From Limimaricola sp. G21655-S1 (lineage in GTDB: Bacteria > Pseudomonadota > Alphaproteobacteria > Rhodobacterales > Rhodobacteraceae): a stretch of DNA of 64,000 nt. A program made the position numbers and the translations under genes. Of this stretch, positions 7,955-16,083 are shown in pieces; position 1 is the stretch's first letter; each line of letters opens with the position of its first letter. The notes beneath the pieces are model-generated. The model had not been told where the DNA came from and made no database searches. It saw only the letters and a program-made list of their open reading frames with translations. The stretch lies in contig NZ_JAPWGO010000005.1 in assembly GCF_027213785.1 (NCBI RefSeq), positions 115,419 to 179,418 on the forward strand. The letters run 5' to 3'.

Positions 7955-8638
7955 ATGAACGAGATCTGGACACGCGCGCGGACGGGGCTCGAAGGCGGCT
8001 GGGAGGTGATCGCGCTTGGCGGCCCGGCGATCTGGGCGATTGTCGCTCTCTCGGTGATCACGCTGGCACTGATCCTGTGGAAGGCGTGGCGGCTGGTGCT
8101 GCTCGGAGCGTGGAGCGGAGGCCGGCGCACACAACGCGCGGTCGCGCATTGGAGCGCGGGGCGCGAGGCCGAGGCGCTGGCGTTGATAGACGGGCGGCGA
8201 AGCTGCCGGGCACAGCTGGTGCAGGCGGCGATGCGGTCCCGGCGCGATCCCGGCCTCAACGATGCGGCCGCGCAGTCTGAAACTGAGCGCGTCGCCCGGG
8301 AGCTTCTGGCCCGCGCCAAGGCCGGGCTGCGGCCGCTGGAGCTAATTGCGGCCATTGCGCCGCTGCTGGGGCTGCTGGGCACCGTTCTCGGCATGATCGC
8401 CGCGTTCCAGGCGTTGCAGGAGGCCGGCAGTCGGGCCGATCCGGCGGCACTGGCGGGCGGTATCTGGGAGGCGCTGCTGACCACCGCCGCCGGCATGGCA
8501 GTGGCGATTCCGGCCTCGATGGCGCTGACCTGGTTCGAAAGCGTGACCGACCGGCTGCGCCACGAGATGGAGGACGCCGCGACCCGGATATTCCTGCGAC
8601 CGGTGGCGTCGGCCGAGCCGGTCGCGCGAGCGGCCTGA
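7955..8638 (+). CDS. exbB: ExbB/TolQ/MotA-family proton channel subunit
   Basis: Inner-membrane motor subunit that uses proton motive force to energise TonB, 227 aa. The N-terminal helix (GGPAIWAIVALSVITLALIL) is followed by a cytoplasmic loop and two helices carrying the family signatures LIAAIAPLLGLLGTVLGMI and GGIWEALLTTAAGMAVAIPA. The ATG at 7955 follows AAGGGA; an in-frame ATG 48 bases earlier has no support. It begins an ExbB-ExbD-ExbD-TonB-receptor operon with short gaps or overlaps. Such operons are normally induced by iron shortage; no iron box was recognised upstream. Confidence 0.92.
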   Translation: MNEIWTRARTGLEGGWEVIALGGPAIWAIVALSVITLALILWKAWRLVLLGAWSGGRRTQRAVAHWSAGREAEALALIDGRRSCRAQLVQAAMRSRRDPGLNDAAAQSETERVARELLARAKAGLRPLELIAAIAPLLGLLGTVLGMIAAFQALQEAGSRADPAALAGGIWEALLTTAAGMAVAIPASMALTWFESVTDRLRHEMEDAATRIFLRPVASAEPVARAA

Positions 8639-8639
8639 G

Positions 8640-9023
8640 ATGAATTTCGCCGATCTCGACCGGCCGCGTCGCCGCGTCAGCCTGACGCCGATGATCGACG
8701 TGGTGTTCCTGCTTCTGGTGTTTTTCATGCTCTCCGCTCGGTTCGGCCTCGACCAGCAGCTGCCGCTGAACGCGGCAGGACAGGCGGCAGGCGCGGGCTG
8801 GCAGGGGCCGCCGCGGCTGGTCGCGGTCGGAGAGGAGACGCTGACGCTGAACGGCGTGGCAATCGAGGAGACGGCGCTGACCGAGGCGCTGGCAGATCTG
8901 GTCGAGGACCCGTCCGACACCATCGTGCTGCGCGCCGAGGAGGACACCGGGCTTCAGCGGCTGGTGACGGTGATGCAGCGGCTCTCGGCCGAGGGCTACG
9001 GCCAACTTGTGCTGGTGGAGTGA
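8640..9023 (+). CDS. exbD: ExbD/TolR-family protein 1 (conserved Asp present)
   Basis: Small inner-membrane protein of 127 aa with one N-terminal helix and a periplasmic domain. The helix carries LTPMIDVVFLLLVFFML; Asp20 corresponds to the essential protonatable Asp of ExbD (Asp25 in E. coli). It starts one base after the exbB stop and works with ExbB to drive TonB. The next gene encodes a second ExbD in which this Asp is Asn. Confidence 0.92.
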   Translation: MNFADLDRPRRRVSLTPMIDVVFLLLVFFMLSARFGLDQQLPLNAAGQAAGAGWQGPPRLVAVGEETLTLNGVAIEETALTEALADLVEDPSDTIVLRAEEDTGLQRLVTVMQRLSAEGYGQLVLVE

Positions 9024-9027
9024 ATTG

Positions 9028-9420
9028 ATGAGATTGTCCGAGCCGCCGCGCAAGCCGCAGACCGAGAGCATCGTGCCGATGATCAACGTCGTGTTCTTGC
9101 TGTTGATCTTCTTCCTGATGACAGCGCAGATCGCGCCGCCGGAGCCGTTCGAGGTGACGCCGCCCAAGGCCGAGGCCGAGACGCTCGCCGGCGGCGAGCT
9201 GGTGCTGCACCTCTCGGCCGAAGGCACGGTGGCGTTTCACGATACGCTGGGTGACGGCGCGATCGCCGCGGCGGCCACTGAGGCGGAAATCTGCGAGGAT
9301 TGCGAGGTGCTGACGCTGCGCGCCGATGCAGGCGTGCCGGCGACGCGGCTCGCGGCGCTGCTCCCCGAGCTGTCGGCCGCGGGCTTTTCGGCGATCGAGC
9401 TCGTGACAGCCGCACCATGA
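9028..9420 (+). CDS. exbD: ExbD/TolR-family protein 2 (Asn at the proton-path position)
   Basis: Second ExbD-like protein, 130 aa. The helix reads VPMINVVFLLLIFFLM, with AAC (Asn) at residue 20 exactly where its neighbour has Asp20. The rest is a normal periplasmic ExbD domain (QIAPPEPFEVTPPKAEAET to the end). The start at 9028 follows GGAG in the end of the previous gene; an in-frame ATG at 9007 lies inside that gene. Because the conserved Asp is essential in studied ExbD and TolR proteins, this subunit should not carry protons by itself and may form a mixed pair with ExbD 1. The last four bases overlap tonB (ATGA). Confidence 0.9.
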   Translation: MRLSEPPRKPQTESIVPMINVVFLLLIFFLMTAQIAPPEPFEVTPPKAEAETLAGGELVLHLSAEGTVAFHDTLGDGAIAAAATEAEICEDCEVLTLRADAGVPATRLAALLPELSAAGFSAIELVTAAP

Positions 9421-10304
9421 GGCGCTTGCTCGAAGGCGCAAGCTTCCTTGCGCTGGCGGTCGGCGCGCATTTGGCGCTGCTCGCTCTGCGCCCTGATGAG
9501 GGGACGCCGACCGCCGCCGGGGCGAGCGGGGCCGAGACGGTGACGCTGGCGGCTGCGGACGCGCAGATCGCAGCGCTTGTCGATGCGTGGGAACGCCCAT
9601 CCGAGACAGGGGAGATCGCGCAGCCCATGCCGATCGCGCCTCCCGTGCCGCAAATGCCAAAGATGCCGGCCCCCGCCGCTCCGGTCGCACCTGCCATGCC
9701 AACCGGGCCGGGCCTTGCGGTGCCGCAGGCGCCAGAGCTGCCCGCCGCCCCCGAGATCGACACAATCTCGGCTGAGCCGCTGCCGTCCGAGCCGCAGCAG
9801 CCAATGACCGAGCCACCGAAGGACCGGCCGCAGCCGCGCCCGGAGCGGCCGCCCGAACTGGCGCCGAAGCCCGAGCCAAAGCCGGAACTGACGCCCCAGC
9901 GGGAGCCGCAGCGGCAAGCCTCCGAACCGCGGCAGGCACAGCGCGCCGCCGGATCAGGCGGCGGCGCGCAGGCGGGCGCGGCGCAACAGCAGGCCGCGCC
10001 GGGGCTGTCGCCCGGGCAGGTGCAGTCGCTGACCGCACAATGGGGGGCGCAACTGCGTTCGCAGATCGAGCGGCGCAAGCGCTACCCCAATGCCGCGCGT
10101 GGTGCCTCGGGCCAGGTGACGGTGCGGATCACGGTGGATCGCCGCGGTCGGTTGACTGGCCTCGCTCTGGTCGGCTCCTCCGGCAACGCCGTGCTCGATC
10201 AGGCTGCGCTGAATGCGGTGCAGGCCGCGCGGCTGCCCGCCGCGCCGCAGGGTCTGAACAATCCAAGTTACAGCTTCACCTTGCCAATGCTGTTCAACGG
10301 ATAA
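9417..10304 (+). CDS. tonB: TonB-family energy transducer
   Basis: 295 aa. One N-terminal signal-anchor helix (ASFLALAVGAHLALLAL) leads into a long Pro/Glu/Lys-rich region (about residues 60-190, repeated PEPKPE-like segments) that spans the periplasm, and a C-terminal TonB domain with the YPNAARGASGQVTVRITVDR signature. It passes energy from the ExbBD motor to outer-membrane receptors. The ATGA overlap with exbD2 indicates coupled translation. The receptor gene follows about 100 bp downstream. Confidence 0.92.
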   Translation: MRRLLEGASFLALAVGAHLALLALRPDEGTPTAAGASGAETVTLAAADAQIAALVDAWERPSETGEIAQPMPIAPPVPQMPKMPAPAAPVAPAMPTGPGLAVPQAPELPAAPEIDTISAEPLPSEPQQPMTEPPKDRPQPRPERPPELAPKPEPKPELTPQREPQRQASEPRQAQRAAGSGGGAQAGAAQQQAAPGLSPGQVQSLTAQWGAQLRSQIERRKRYPNAARGASGQVTVRITVDRRGRLTGLALVGSSGNAVLDQAALNAVQAARLPAAPQGLNNPSYSFTLPMLFNG

Positions 10305-10402
10305 CCGAAGTTTGTTCTTGATAGTTTCAGTCAGGAAATGTAGCGGGTCTGCACCCAGCCGGCATGGCAAGGCATTTCCAGCACAAACTCATGGAGACGG
10401 GC

Positions 10403-12490
10403 ATGCTGCTTCGGCGCACCGCAATTTCTATCTGTGCCCTGATGGCGGCGTTCCCTGCCGCGGCACAGGACATCGAACTCGACCCCATCACTGTCGAGGG
10501 TGAATTCGAGGACACCTTCTTTGGCGATGCCATTGCGCTCGACAGCAACGTCACCAAAACCGGCGCGCCGATCGCGCTGACACCGCGCGCGATCTCGGTG
10601 GTGACCGAGGCCGAGATGGCCGAGCGCGGTGCGCAGGATGTGGAACAGGCGCTTCAGTACAGCGCCGGTGTGTTCGCCGGCGAGTTTGGTCTCGATAACC
10701 GCTCGGACTGGTATCTCGTGCGCGGCTTTCGCCCGGCCACCTTCCATGACGGGCTGGCGGCGCGCTACGGCTACTACAACGATACCAAGCCCGAGCCCTT
10801 CCTGCTTTCGCAGATCGGCGTGCTGCGCGGCCCGGCCTCGGGGCTTTATGGCAATGGTGAGGTTGGCGGCGTGGTCAACACCTCCTCCAAGACTTCGGCC
10901 GAAAACTCGGAGAACATCGCCCGGTTTCAGATCGGTTCGCATGAGCGCCGGCAAGTCGGGCTCGACGTCTCGCACGATCTTAATGGCGATGGCAGCCTGC
11001 GCAGCCGCATCGTAGCGCTGGCGCGCGACAGTGAGACTCAGGTGGAACACAGCCGCGACGATGCCTTCGCCATCGCGCCCTCGATCACCTGGGAGCCGCA
11101 GGCCGGCACCAAGCTGACCCTGCTGGGCAACTACCAGGAAAACCAAGCCAGCCCGATGATCCAGTTCGCCTCGCGTTTCGGTACGCTGGAGCCTTCGCCC
11201 GATGGACGCTTTCTCGATGACAGCCTCTTCGTGGGCGAGCCGGGTTTCGATCGCTATGACAGCGAAAGCCGTGGCGTCACGCTGCTGGCCGAGCACCGCG
11301 TGTCGCCGGTCTGGTCGATCGATGCGCGCGCCCGCGCGACCCGGGGCGAGGCGGACTACCGTCATGCCTGGTGGGCCTTCGACAACTTCGAGACGAACCG
11401 CTACAACAGCGATGGCACGATCAACCGCACCTTCTACCGCGCCGAGAACGAACTCGAGACTTTCGGTGCCGACGTGACCGCCACGGCCGAATACGCGCTC
11501 GGCTCGATCAATATGCAGACCCTGTTCGGTCTGAGCTACAATCGAGGCGAATACGATAGCGATACCGGCTACGGCGAGCAGATCGCCCCGATCGATCCCT
11601 TCGACCCGGTCTATCCCGGCGCGCCTGAGATCGCCGTGATAGACAGCCCGGCCAGCACGGTCGAGGAGCGCGGGCTCTACGTACAGAACCGCGCAACCTT
11701 CGACGGGCGGCTGCATCTCGACACCGGCCTGCGCTACGGCGAGATCGAGACCGGCGAGACCACCGGCACCTTCACCTCGGCGGTCGTCAACGCCGAGGAC
11801 AACGCCGTGTCCGGCAATGTCGCGCTTCTATATGCCTTCGATAACGGCGTCTCGGTCTATGGCAGCTACGCCGAAAGCTTCCGGCAGGAGGTCGTGGGCT
11901 TGGATGCGGTGGGCGATCCGTTCGAGCCGACCCGAGGCGAGCAATACGAGGTCGGCATGAAGTATCAGCCGCTCGGCACGAACAGCCTCTACTCGGTGGC
12001 GCTGTTCGACCTCACCAAGTCGAACCTGACCATCGCCGATACCGAGAACCCGGGCTTCCAGATCCAAACCGGTGAGGCGACCGTGCAGGGCATCGAGCTC
12101 GAGGCGCAGACTCGTTGGCGCGACCTGCGCTTCGATGCGAACTTCACCATGCTCGACACCGAGAATGTCGACGGCAACTCCATTGCTACCGTGGCCGAGA
12201 CTTTCGGTTCGGGTTGGGTGACTTATGCCCCCGAAGTCGGCCGGCTCGCGGGCTGGGAGCTCGGCGTCGGTGCGCGCTTTGCGGGTGATCGCGAGGATGG
12301 CGACGGCAACGGTTTCGTGCCGGACAACACGCTCTACGACGCGCGGGTGGCCTACGGCACCGACGATTACGAAGTCTCGCTCAACCTCCGCAACTTGACC
12401 GATGACGAGCATTTCACCAATTGCGATCTTGCCACGTGCTACTTCGGCGAGGGCCGCGACATCTCGCTAACCGCCAGCGTCAAGTTCTGA
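10403..12490 (+). CDS. TonB-dependent siderophore receptor (FhuA/FoxA-like)
   Basis: Outer-membrane receptor of 695 aa from the preferred ATG at 10403. That start gives a signal peptide (LLRRTAISICALMAAFPAAA) and follows GGAGAC; an ATG at 10364 would add 13 unlikely residues. The mature N-terminus has a TonB-box-like stretch (ELDPITVEGE), then a plug domain (PRAISVVTEAEMAERGAQDV, DWYLVRGF, VLRGPASGLYGNGEVGGVVN), then a beta barrel ending in SLTASVKF with the terminal Phe typical of BAM substrates. These are features of the siderophore-receptor subfamily. A Cys pair (NCDLATC) lies near the C-terminus. It follows tonB in the same direction; the siderophore is unknown. Confidence 0.9.
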   Translation: MLLRRTAISICALMAAFPAAAQDIELDPITVEGEFEDTFFGDAIALDSNVTKTGAPIALTPRAISVVTEAEMAERGAQDVEQALQYSAGVFAGEFGLDNRSDWYLVRGFRPATFHDGLAARYGYYNDTKPEPFLLSQIGVLRGPASGLYGNGEVGGVVNTSSKTSAENSENIARFQIGSHERRQVGLDVSHDLNGDGSLRSRIVALARDSETQVEHSRDDAFAIAPSITWEPQAGTKLTLLGNYQENQASPMIQFASRFGTLEPSPDGRFLDDSLFVGEPGFDRYDSESRGVTLLAEHRVSPVWSIDARARATRGEADYRHAWWAFDNFETNRYNSDGTINRTFYRAENELETFGADVTATAEYALGSINMQTLFGLSYNRGEYDSDTGYGEQIAPIDPFDPVYPGAPEIAVIDSPASTVEERGLYVQNRATFDGRLHLDTGLRYGEIETGETTGTFTSAVVNAEDNAVSGNVALLYAFDNGVSVYGSYAESFRQEVVGLDAVGDPFEPTRGEQYEVGMKYQPLGTNSLYSVALFDLTKSNLTIADTENPGFQIQTGEATVQGIELEAQTRWRDLRFDANFTMLDTENVDGNSIATVAETFGSGWVTYAPEVGRLAGWELGVGARFAGDREDGDGNGFVPDNTLYDARVAYGTDDYEVSLNLRNLTDDEHFTNCDLATCYFGEGRDISLTASVKF

Positions 12491-12500
12491 TCAGCGGGTT

Positions 12501-12523
12501 CGGGGCGTTACCGAAACGCCCCG
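12501..12523 (+). terminator. Hairpin after the siderophore receptor gene
   Basis: A perfect 9-bp stem (CGGGGCGTT / AACGCCCCG) with a 5-nt loop, 10 bases after the receptor stop. No T-run follows, so it may be a weak or factor-assisted terminator. Confidence 0.55.
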
Positions 12524-12682
12524 GCAGCCGCCGGGCCGGTTCCCTCCTGGTCCGGCGGTTCTTGCTTGTCTGCCGGGGATTGTGTGCGGCGGACAAGAAA
12601 CCCGATGCCATGTCTTTTCCCGTTCGGACGAGGCGACTATCTGGAGCGGCAAGGCAGAAGCCCCGGCCGCATCGGAGAGACC

Positions 12683-12931
12683 ATGGCGAAGAAACTGCCA
12701 TCCCCCTGCATCGACGTCTGCAAGTTCCGCCGCGAAGGTCATTGCATCGGTTGCTCAATGACCAAGGCCCAGAAGAAGATGTTCAAGACGCTGAAGAAGC
12801 CCGAGCACCGTGAGGCTTTTGTGACCATGCTGGTGCATCAGCAGAACGACTTGGGCCGGTTCCGGCACTGGGCCCCGGCCTATCTGAAGAAATGCGCAAA
12901 GAAGGGCGTGACGCCGCCCCTTGCGACCTGA
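12683..12931 (+). CDS. DUF1289 small cysteine-motif protein
   Basis: 82 aa. The N-terminal part holds the DUF1289 pattern CIDVCKFRREGHCIGC (C-x3-C-x7-C-x2-C), a probable metal or Fe-S site, followed by a basic segment (SMTKAQKKMFKTLKKPEHRE). The ATG at 12683 follows GGAGAG. An in-frame extension upstream is not supported by a ribosome site. The function of the family is unknown. It lies downstream of the iron-uptake genes but beyond a terminator-like hairpin, so it may be separately expressed. Confidence 0.85.
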   Translation: MAKKLPSPCIDVCKFRREGHCIGCSMTKAQKKMFKTLKKPEHREAFVTMLVHQQNDLGRFRHWAPAYLKKCAKKGVTPPLAT

Positions 12932-13024
12932 TCGCGCTGTCCTGAAGCGGGGGCGGCGGCGTGCGCCGCGTGCCTCCGAATGCCGGGTAAGCCTGCTGCG
13001 GTCTGGGTCATTGTGAAACAGAAA

Positions 13025-13045
13025 GCGGCGCCCCTCGGGCGCCGC
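13025..13045 (-). terminator. Terminator of dps (minus strand)
   Basis: A perfect 9-bp GC stem (GCGGCGCCC / GGGCGCCGC) with a 3-nt loop. On the minus strand it lies about 20 bases past the dps stop and is followed by TTTC, a fair Rho-independent terminator. On the plus strand it could also serve the DUF1289 gene. Confidence 0.75.
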
Positions 13046-13067
13046 CTGAATCTTTCACCCGCCGTTT

Positions 13068-13538
13068 TCAGGCGATATGGGCACGCAGCATCCAGGCGAA
13101 TTTCTCGTGGGTTCGCCCGCGCTCGATGGCAAGATCCTCGGTCAGGGTATCACCGTGATTGGCTGCGAGTTCGCCAAGGCCCCCCAGCGTCGCGGCAATG
13201 GTCTCCTGCGCCTTCATCAGGATTTCGACCATCTCGCGATCACTCTGATGACCGTCATGCTCCTCGACCTTTGATCGCTCGAGCATGCCGGCAAGTTTGC
13301 CCTCGGCATGCTCATTCAGGGCACGGATACGCTCGGCAAGATCGTCCTGCGCCTGAAAATGATCCTCGTAGATTTCCTGGAACAGGCGATGCAATTCGCC
13401 GAAAGCCATACCGGTGACGTTCCAGTGGAAGTTCTGGGCGAGCATGGTGGTGACCGCGGTCTCCGCCACGCTCTGGTTCAGCGCCTCGGCGATCTCCTTC
13501 CGAGCATCGGGGCTTAACTCGATGGCAGGCTGTGTCAT
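13068..13538 (-). CDS. dps: Dps-family DNA-binding/ferritin-like protein
   Basis: 156 aa four-helix-bundle protein of the Dps type, which stores iron and protects DNA from oxidative damage in the cytoplasm. The ferroxidase-site segments are visible: NFHWNVTGMAFGELHRLFQE and, some 15 residues on, HFQAQDDLAERI. The C-terminus is short, without a long basic tail. The ATG overlaps the stop of the upstream gene by four bases (ATGA), with AAAGGA as ribosome site, so the two genes form an operon. It faces the DUF1289 gene. Confidence 0.93.
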   Translation of the reverse strand: MTQPAIELSPDARKEIAEALNQSVAETAVTTMLAQNFHWNVTGMAFGELHRLFQEIYEDHFQAQDDLAERIRALNEHAEGKLAGMLERSKVEEHDGHQSDREMVEILMKAQETIAATLGGLGELAANHGDTLTEDLAIERGRTHEKFAWMLRAHIA

Positions 13539-14077
13539 GACGCAATCCTTTCCAGCTTCGGGGATGCCGGATCATCTGTCCCCTCCGCCAAGCGTGTCAA
13601 CGTGTCACTATCGGACGCAACGCGAGCGACCAGATGAACCAGAGACCGCCGGACCTGCGCTGGCACGCGGCTGTGCAACAGGAACGTGGCACTGATCAGG
13701 TCGTCGTCGCGCAGAGCGGCGATCAGGCGCAGCAGCCAGCTTTCGTCGAAGGACAGTGCCCGGGCGGTCGGTCGATAGAAGCGGGGAGAGCGGCCAAGCG
13801 CTTCACCCAGCGTCCGGATCAAAGCATCGAGCACGGTTTCCGGCGGAATGTCTCGCCGAGTGCCAACCATGGCGCAGGCCTGCGCCAACTCGATCCGGCT
13901 CCGGGACCGGCAACGTAGGGCGGACAGGCGCATCTGGGCCAGCAGCCGCCGGTCCTTGGGCTCCAATGAAGCTCGCTGGTCGCTGGCAGAGACGACGCGG
14001 AGGTCGGAGGCGGCGAGGAACATAGTTTTATCCAGGTTCAGAGTCGGTCGAGCATCTTGTTTCCCGACGATGTCCAT
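13535..14077 (-). CDS. Hypothetical protein, translationally coupled to dps
   Basis: 180 aa if it starts at 14077; a second ATG at 14023 gives 162 aa, and neither has a clear ribosome site. The protein is alpha-helical and rich in Leu, Arg and Asp, with LLAQMRLSALRCRSRSRIEL, a central FYRPTARALSFDESWLLRLI, and DDDLISATFLLHSRVPAQVR. No membrane segment or known motif was recognised. Overlap with dps suggests a linked role, perhaps in stress or iron handling, but that is only inferred from position. Confidence 0.7.
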   Translation of the reverse strand: MDIVGKQDARPTLNLDKTMFLAASDLRVVSASDQRASLEPKDRRLLAQMRLSALRCRSRSRIELAQACAMVGTRRDIPPETVLDALIRTLGEALGRSPRFYRPTARALSFDESWLLRLIAALRDDDLISATFLLHSRVPAQVRRSLVHLVARVASDSDTLTRLAEGTDDPASPKLERIAS

Positions 14078-14221
14078 CGGGCATCACGTCGAAAAAGGGG
14101 ACGGATAGACATCGGCCTCCGCCGCTCCTTCATCCGGCTTCCTCATACCCGACAAATACTGTCAGTCAACTTGTTTAATCCGACAGATTTGCTTAGGCAT
14201 GAGTCGCAACAGGGGCAGAGC
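14078..14221 (+). promoter_or_regulatory. Upstream region of siderophore import operon
   Basis: 144 bases between divergent genes, locally AT-richer than its surroundings (14150-14195). CTGTC (14159-14163) and GACAG (14182-14186) form a spaced inverted repeat around TTGTTTAAT and could mark a repressor site for an iron regulator. No Fur, RirA or Irr consensus was recognised with confidence. Confidence 0.35.
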
Positions 14222-15079
14222 ATGACCGGATACAACAATTCAGATGCTCCGGAAGAGAGCGCTGCATCTTGCCTTCGCGTGGCGGGTGTCGCGGTTGGCT
14301 ATGGCGACGCGCCGATCGTCCGTGATGTTTCCCTCGATGTGCCGGATGGCGCATTGACGGTTCTCGTCGGTCCCAACGGCTCCGGAAAATCCACCCTCAT
14401 GAAGGCAATGGCCCGCGTCCTGCCCGTCCGCAGCGGGGAAATCCGTCTTGATGGCCGTCCCATCGGGGCTATGCCGACGCGCGAGGTCGCCAAGCGACTT
14501 GCCCTGCTGCCACAGGGGCCGATCGCCCCCGAAGGGCTGCGCGTGCGCGAGCTGGTGGCGCAAGGGCGCTATCCGCACCAGTCGCTGTTGCGGCAATGGT
14601 CGCGGCGGGACGCCGAGGCCGTCGAGGCCGCAATGCAGGCGGCGGATGTGATCGGGTTCGCCGACCGACCGGTGTCGGAGCTCTCCGGCGGGCAGCGGCA
14701 ACGCTGCTGGATCGCCATGGTGCTCGCGCAGGAGACAGACATCCTGCTCCTCGATGAGCCGACCACCTTTCTCGATCTAAAGGTTCAGGTCGACCTGATG
14801 CGTCTGTTGCGGCGGATCGCGAAGGAAGACGGGCGCACGCTGGTCGTCGTCCTGCACGAGCTCAACGTCGCTGCCGCCTTCGCCGATCATCTGATCATGA
14901 TGCAGGACGGCCGCATTCTCGCCGAGGGCCACGTGGAGCGCGTCTTCACCGCCGCGAACCTGCGAGAGGTCTTCGGCCTCGAGGCGAACGTGCTGCGCGA
15001 CCCCGCGAGCGGCCGGCCGGTCTGCGTGCCGGTCGTCACCCCGGACGCGGACGTCATGTCCCGGATCGCCGCGCAATGA
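14222..15079 (+). CDS. Iron-siderophore ABC transporter, ATP-binding protein (FecE/FepC-like)
   Basis: 285 aa cytoplasmic ATPase. Walker A GPNGSGKST (~residue 49), Q-loop LLPQGPIAPEG, signature ELSGGQRQRCW, Walker B ILLLDEPTTFLDLKVQVDL and H-loop VLHELNVA are present; DEPTTFLD is typical of iron-siderophore ATPases. The ATG at 14222 follows AGGGGCAGAG; the in-frame ATG at 14057 would add 55 residues of no similarity. It begins a six-gene operon with 4-bp overlaps to the two permeases and the reductase. Confidence 0.93.
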   Translation: MTGYNNSDAPEESAASCLRVAGVAVGYGDAPIVRDVSLDVPDGALTVLVGPNGSGKSTLMKAMARVLPVRSGEIRLDGRPIGAMPTREVAKRLALLPQGPIAPEGLRVRELVAQGRYPHQSLLRQWSRRDAEAVEAAMQAADVIGFADRPVSELSGGQRQRCWIAMVLAQETDILLLDEPTTFLDLKVQVDLMRLLRRIAKEDGRTLVVVLHELNVAAAFADHLIMMQDGRILAEGHVERVFTAANLREVFGLEANVLRDPASGRPVCVPVVTPDADVMSRIAAQ

Positions 15080-16083
15080 CGGCGCCTTCGTTCCGCCCGG
15101 TGCGCCGCCCCGGCTTTGCGCCTCTGCTGGCGCTGGCCGCGCTCGCCCTTGCTTTTGCGTGGCATGTCTCGGTCGGGGCCAGGACCATTCCGCTCCCGGT
15201 CGTGGCCGAGGCGCTGCTCTCCTACGACGCGTCGGTCTTCGAGCACGTGGTGATTGTCGACCTGCGCCTGCCACGCGCGCTTCTTGCGGCGATGGTCGGT
15301 GCCGCGCTCGCCGTATCCGGTGCGCTCATGCAGGGCGTGACGCGCAACCCGCTGGCCGATCCGGGCATCCTCGGGCTGCTGATCGGCGCCTCCTTCGCGG
15401 TGGTGCTTGTTGTGGGCGTGTTCGACCTTGCCGCCCCAGCGCTGATCCCGCTGGTCGCGGCCCTCGGCGCGGTCATCGCGGCCATGGCCGTCTGGGGGAT
15501 CGCCGCGGCCGCGCCTGGCGGGGCGATGCCGCTCACGCTCGTTTTGTCCGGCGCGGCGGTCACGGCCTTTCTCGCCGCGCTCGTGACCATCGCGAACCTG
15601 CTCGACGAGCAGAGCTTCGAGCAGCTGCGGGTCTGGATGACCGGATCGCTCGCCGGTGCGCAGGGCGGCGTCATGCTCTGGGCCCTGCCCTGGTTCGGCG
15701 CTGGTCTCGTCGTCGCCTTCGCCATCGCGCGGCAGGTCACGGCGCTTGCCATGGGCGAGGAGACAGCCACGGGGCTGGGACTGAATGTCGGGCGGGTGAA
15801 GGCGCTCGCGCTCTTCGCCGTCGTGGCGCTGACCGCGGCCACCGTGGCCATGGCCGGACCGATGGGCTTCGTCGGCCTCGTGGTGCCGCATGTCGTGCGC
15901 CTCTTCGCCGGGCAGGATTACCGGCAGATCATGCCATGGTCGGCACTCGCGGGCGCGGGCTATCTCCTCGTCGTCGACGTGGCCGCGCGCATGGTGCTGG
16001 CCCCCGTCGAGATCTCGACCGGCCTCGTCACCGCCCTTCTTGGCGCGCCGATCTTCGTCTGGCTGGTGAGGGCACGGTTGTGA
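15076..16083 (+). CDS. Iron-siderophore ABC transporter permease 1 (FecCD family)
   Basis: 335 aa inner-membrane permease with about ten helices. The FecCD signature RLPRALLAAMVGAALAVSGA, then QGVTRNPLADPGILG, lies near residues 65-95. A second conserved stretch, MGEETATGLGLNVGRVKALA, is the ATPase-docking region, followed by AGPMGFVGLVVPHVVRLF. The start overlaps the ATPase gene (ATGA) and the end overlaps the next permease (GTGA). Together the two permeases form the channel for ferric siderophore across the inner membrane. Confidence 0.93.
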   Translation: MTAPSFRPVRRPGFAPLLALAALALAFAWHVSVGARTIPLPVVAEALLSYDASVFEHVVIVDLRLPRALLAAMVGAALAVSGALMQGVTRNPLADPGILGLLIGASFAVVLVVGVFDLAAPALIPLVAALGAVIAAMAVWGIAAAAPGGAMPLTLVLSGAAVTAFLAALVTIANLLDEQSFEQLRVWMTGSLAGAQGGVMLWALPWFGAGLVVAFAIARQVTALAMGEETATGLGLNVGRVKALALFAVVALTAATVAMAGPMGFVGLVVPHVVRLFAGQDYRQIMPWSALAGAGYLLVVDVAARMVLAPVEISTGLVTALLGAPIFVWLVRARL

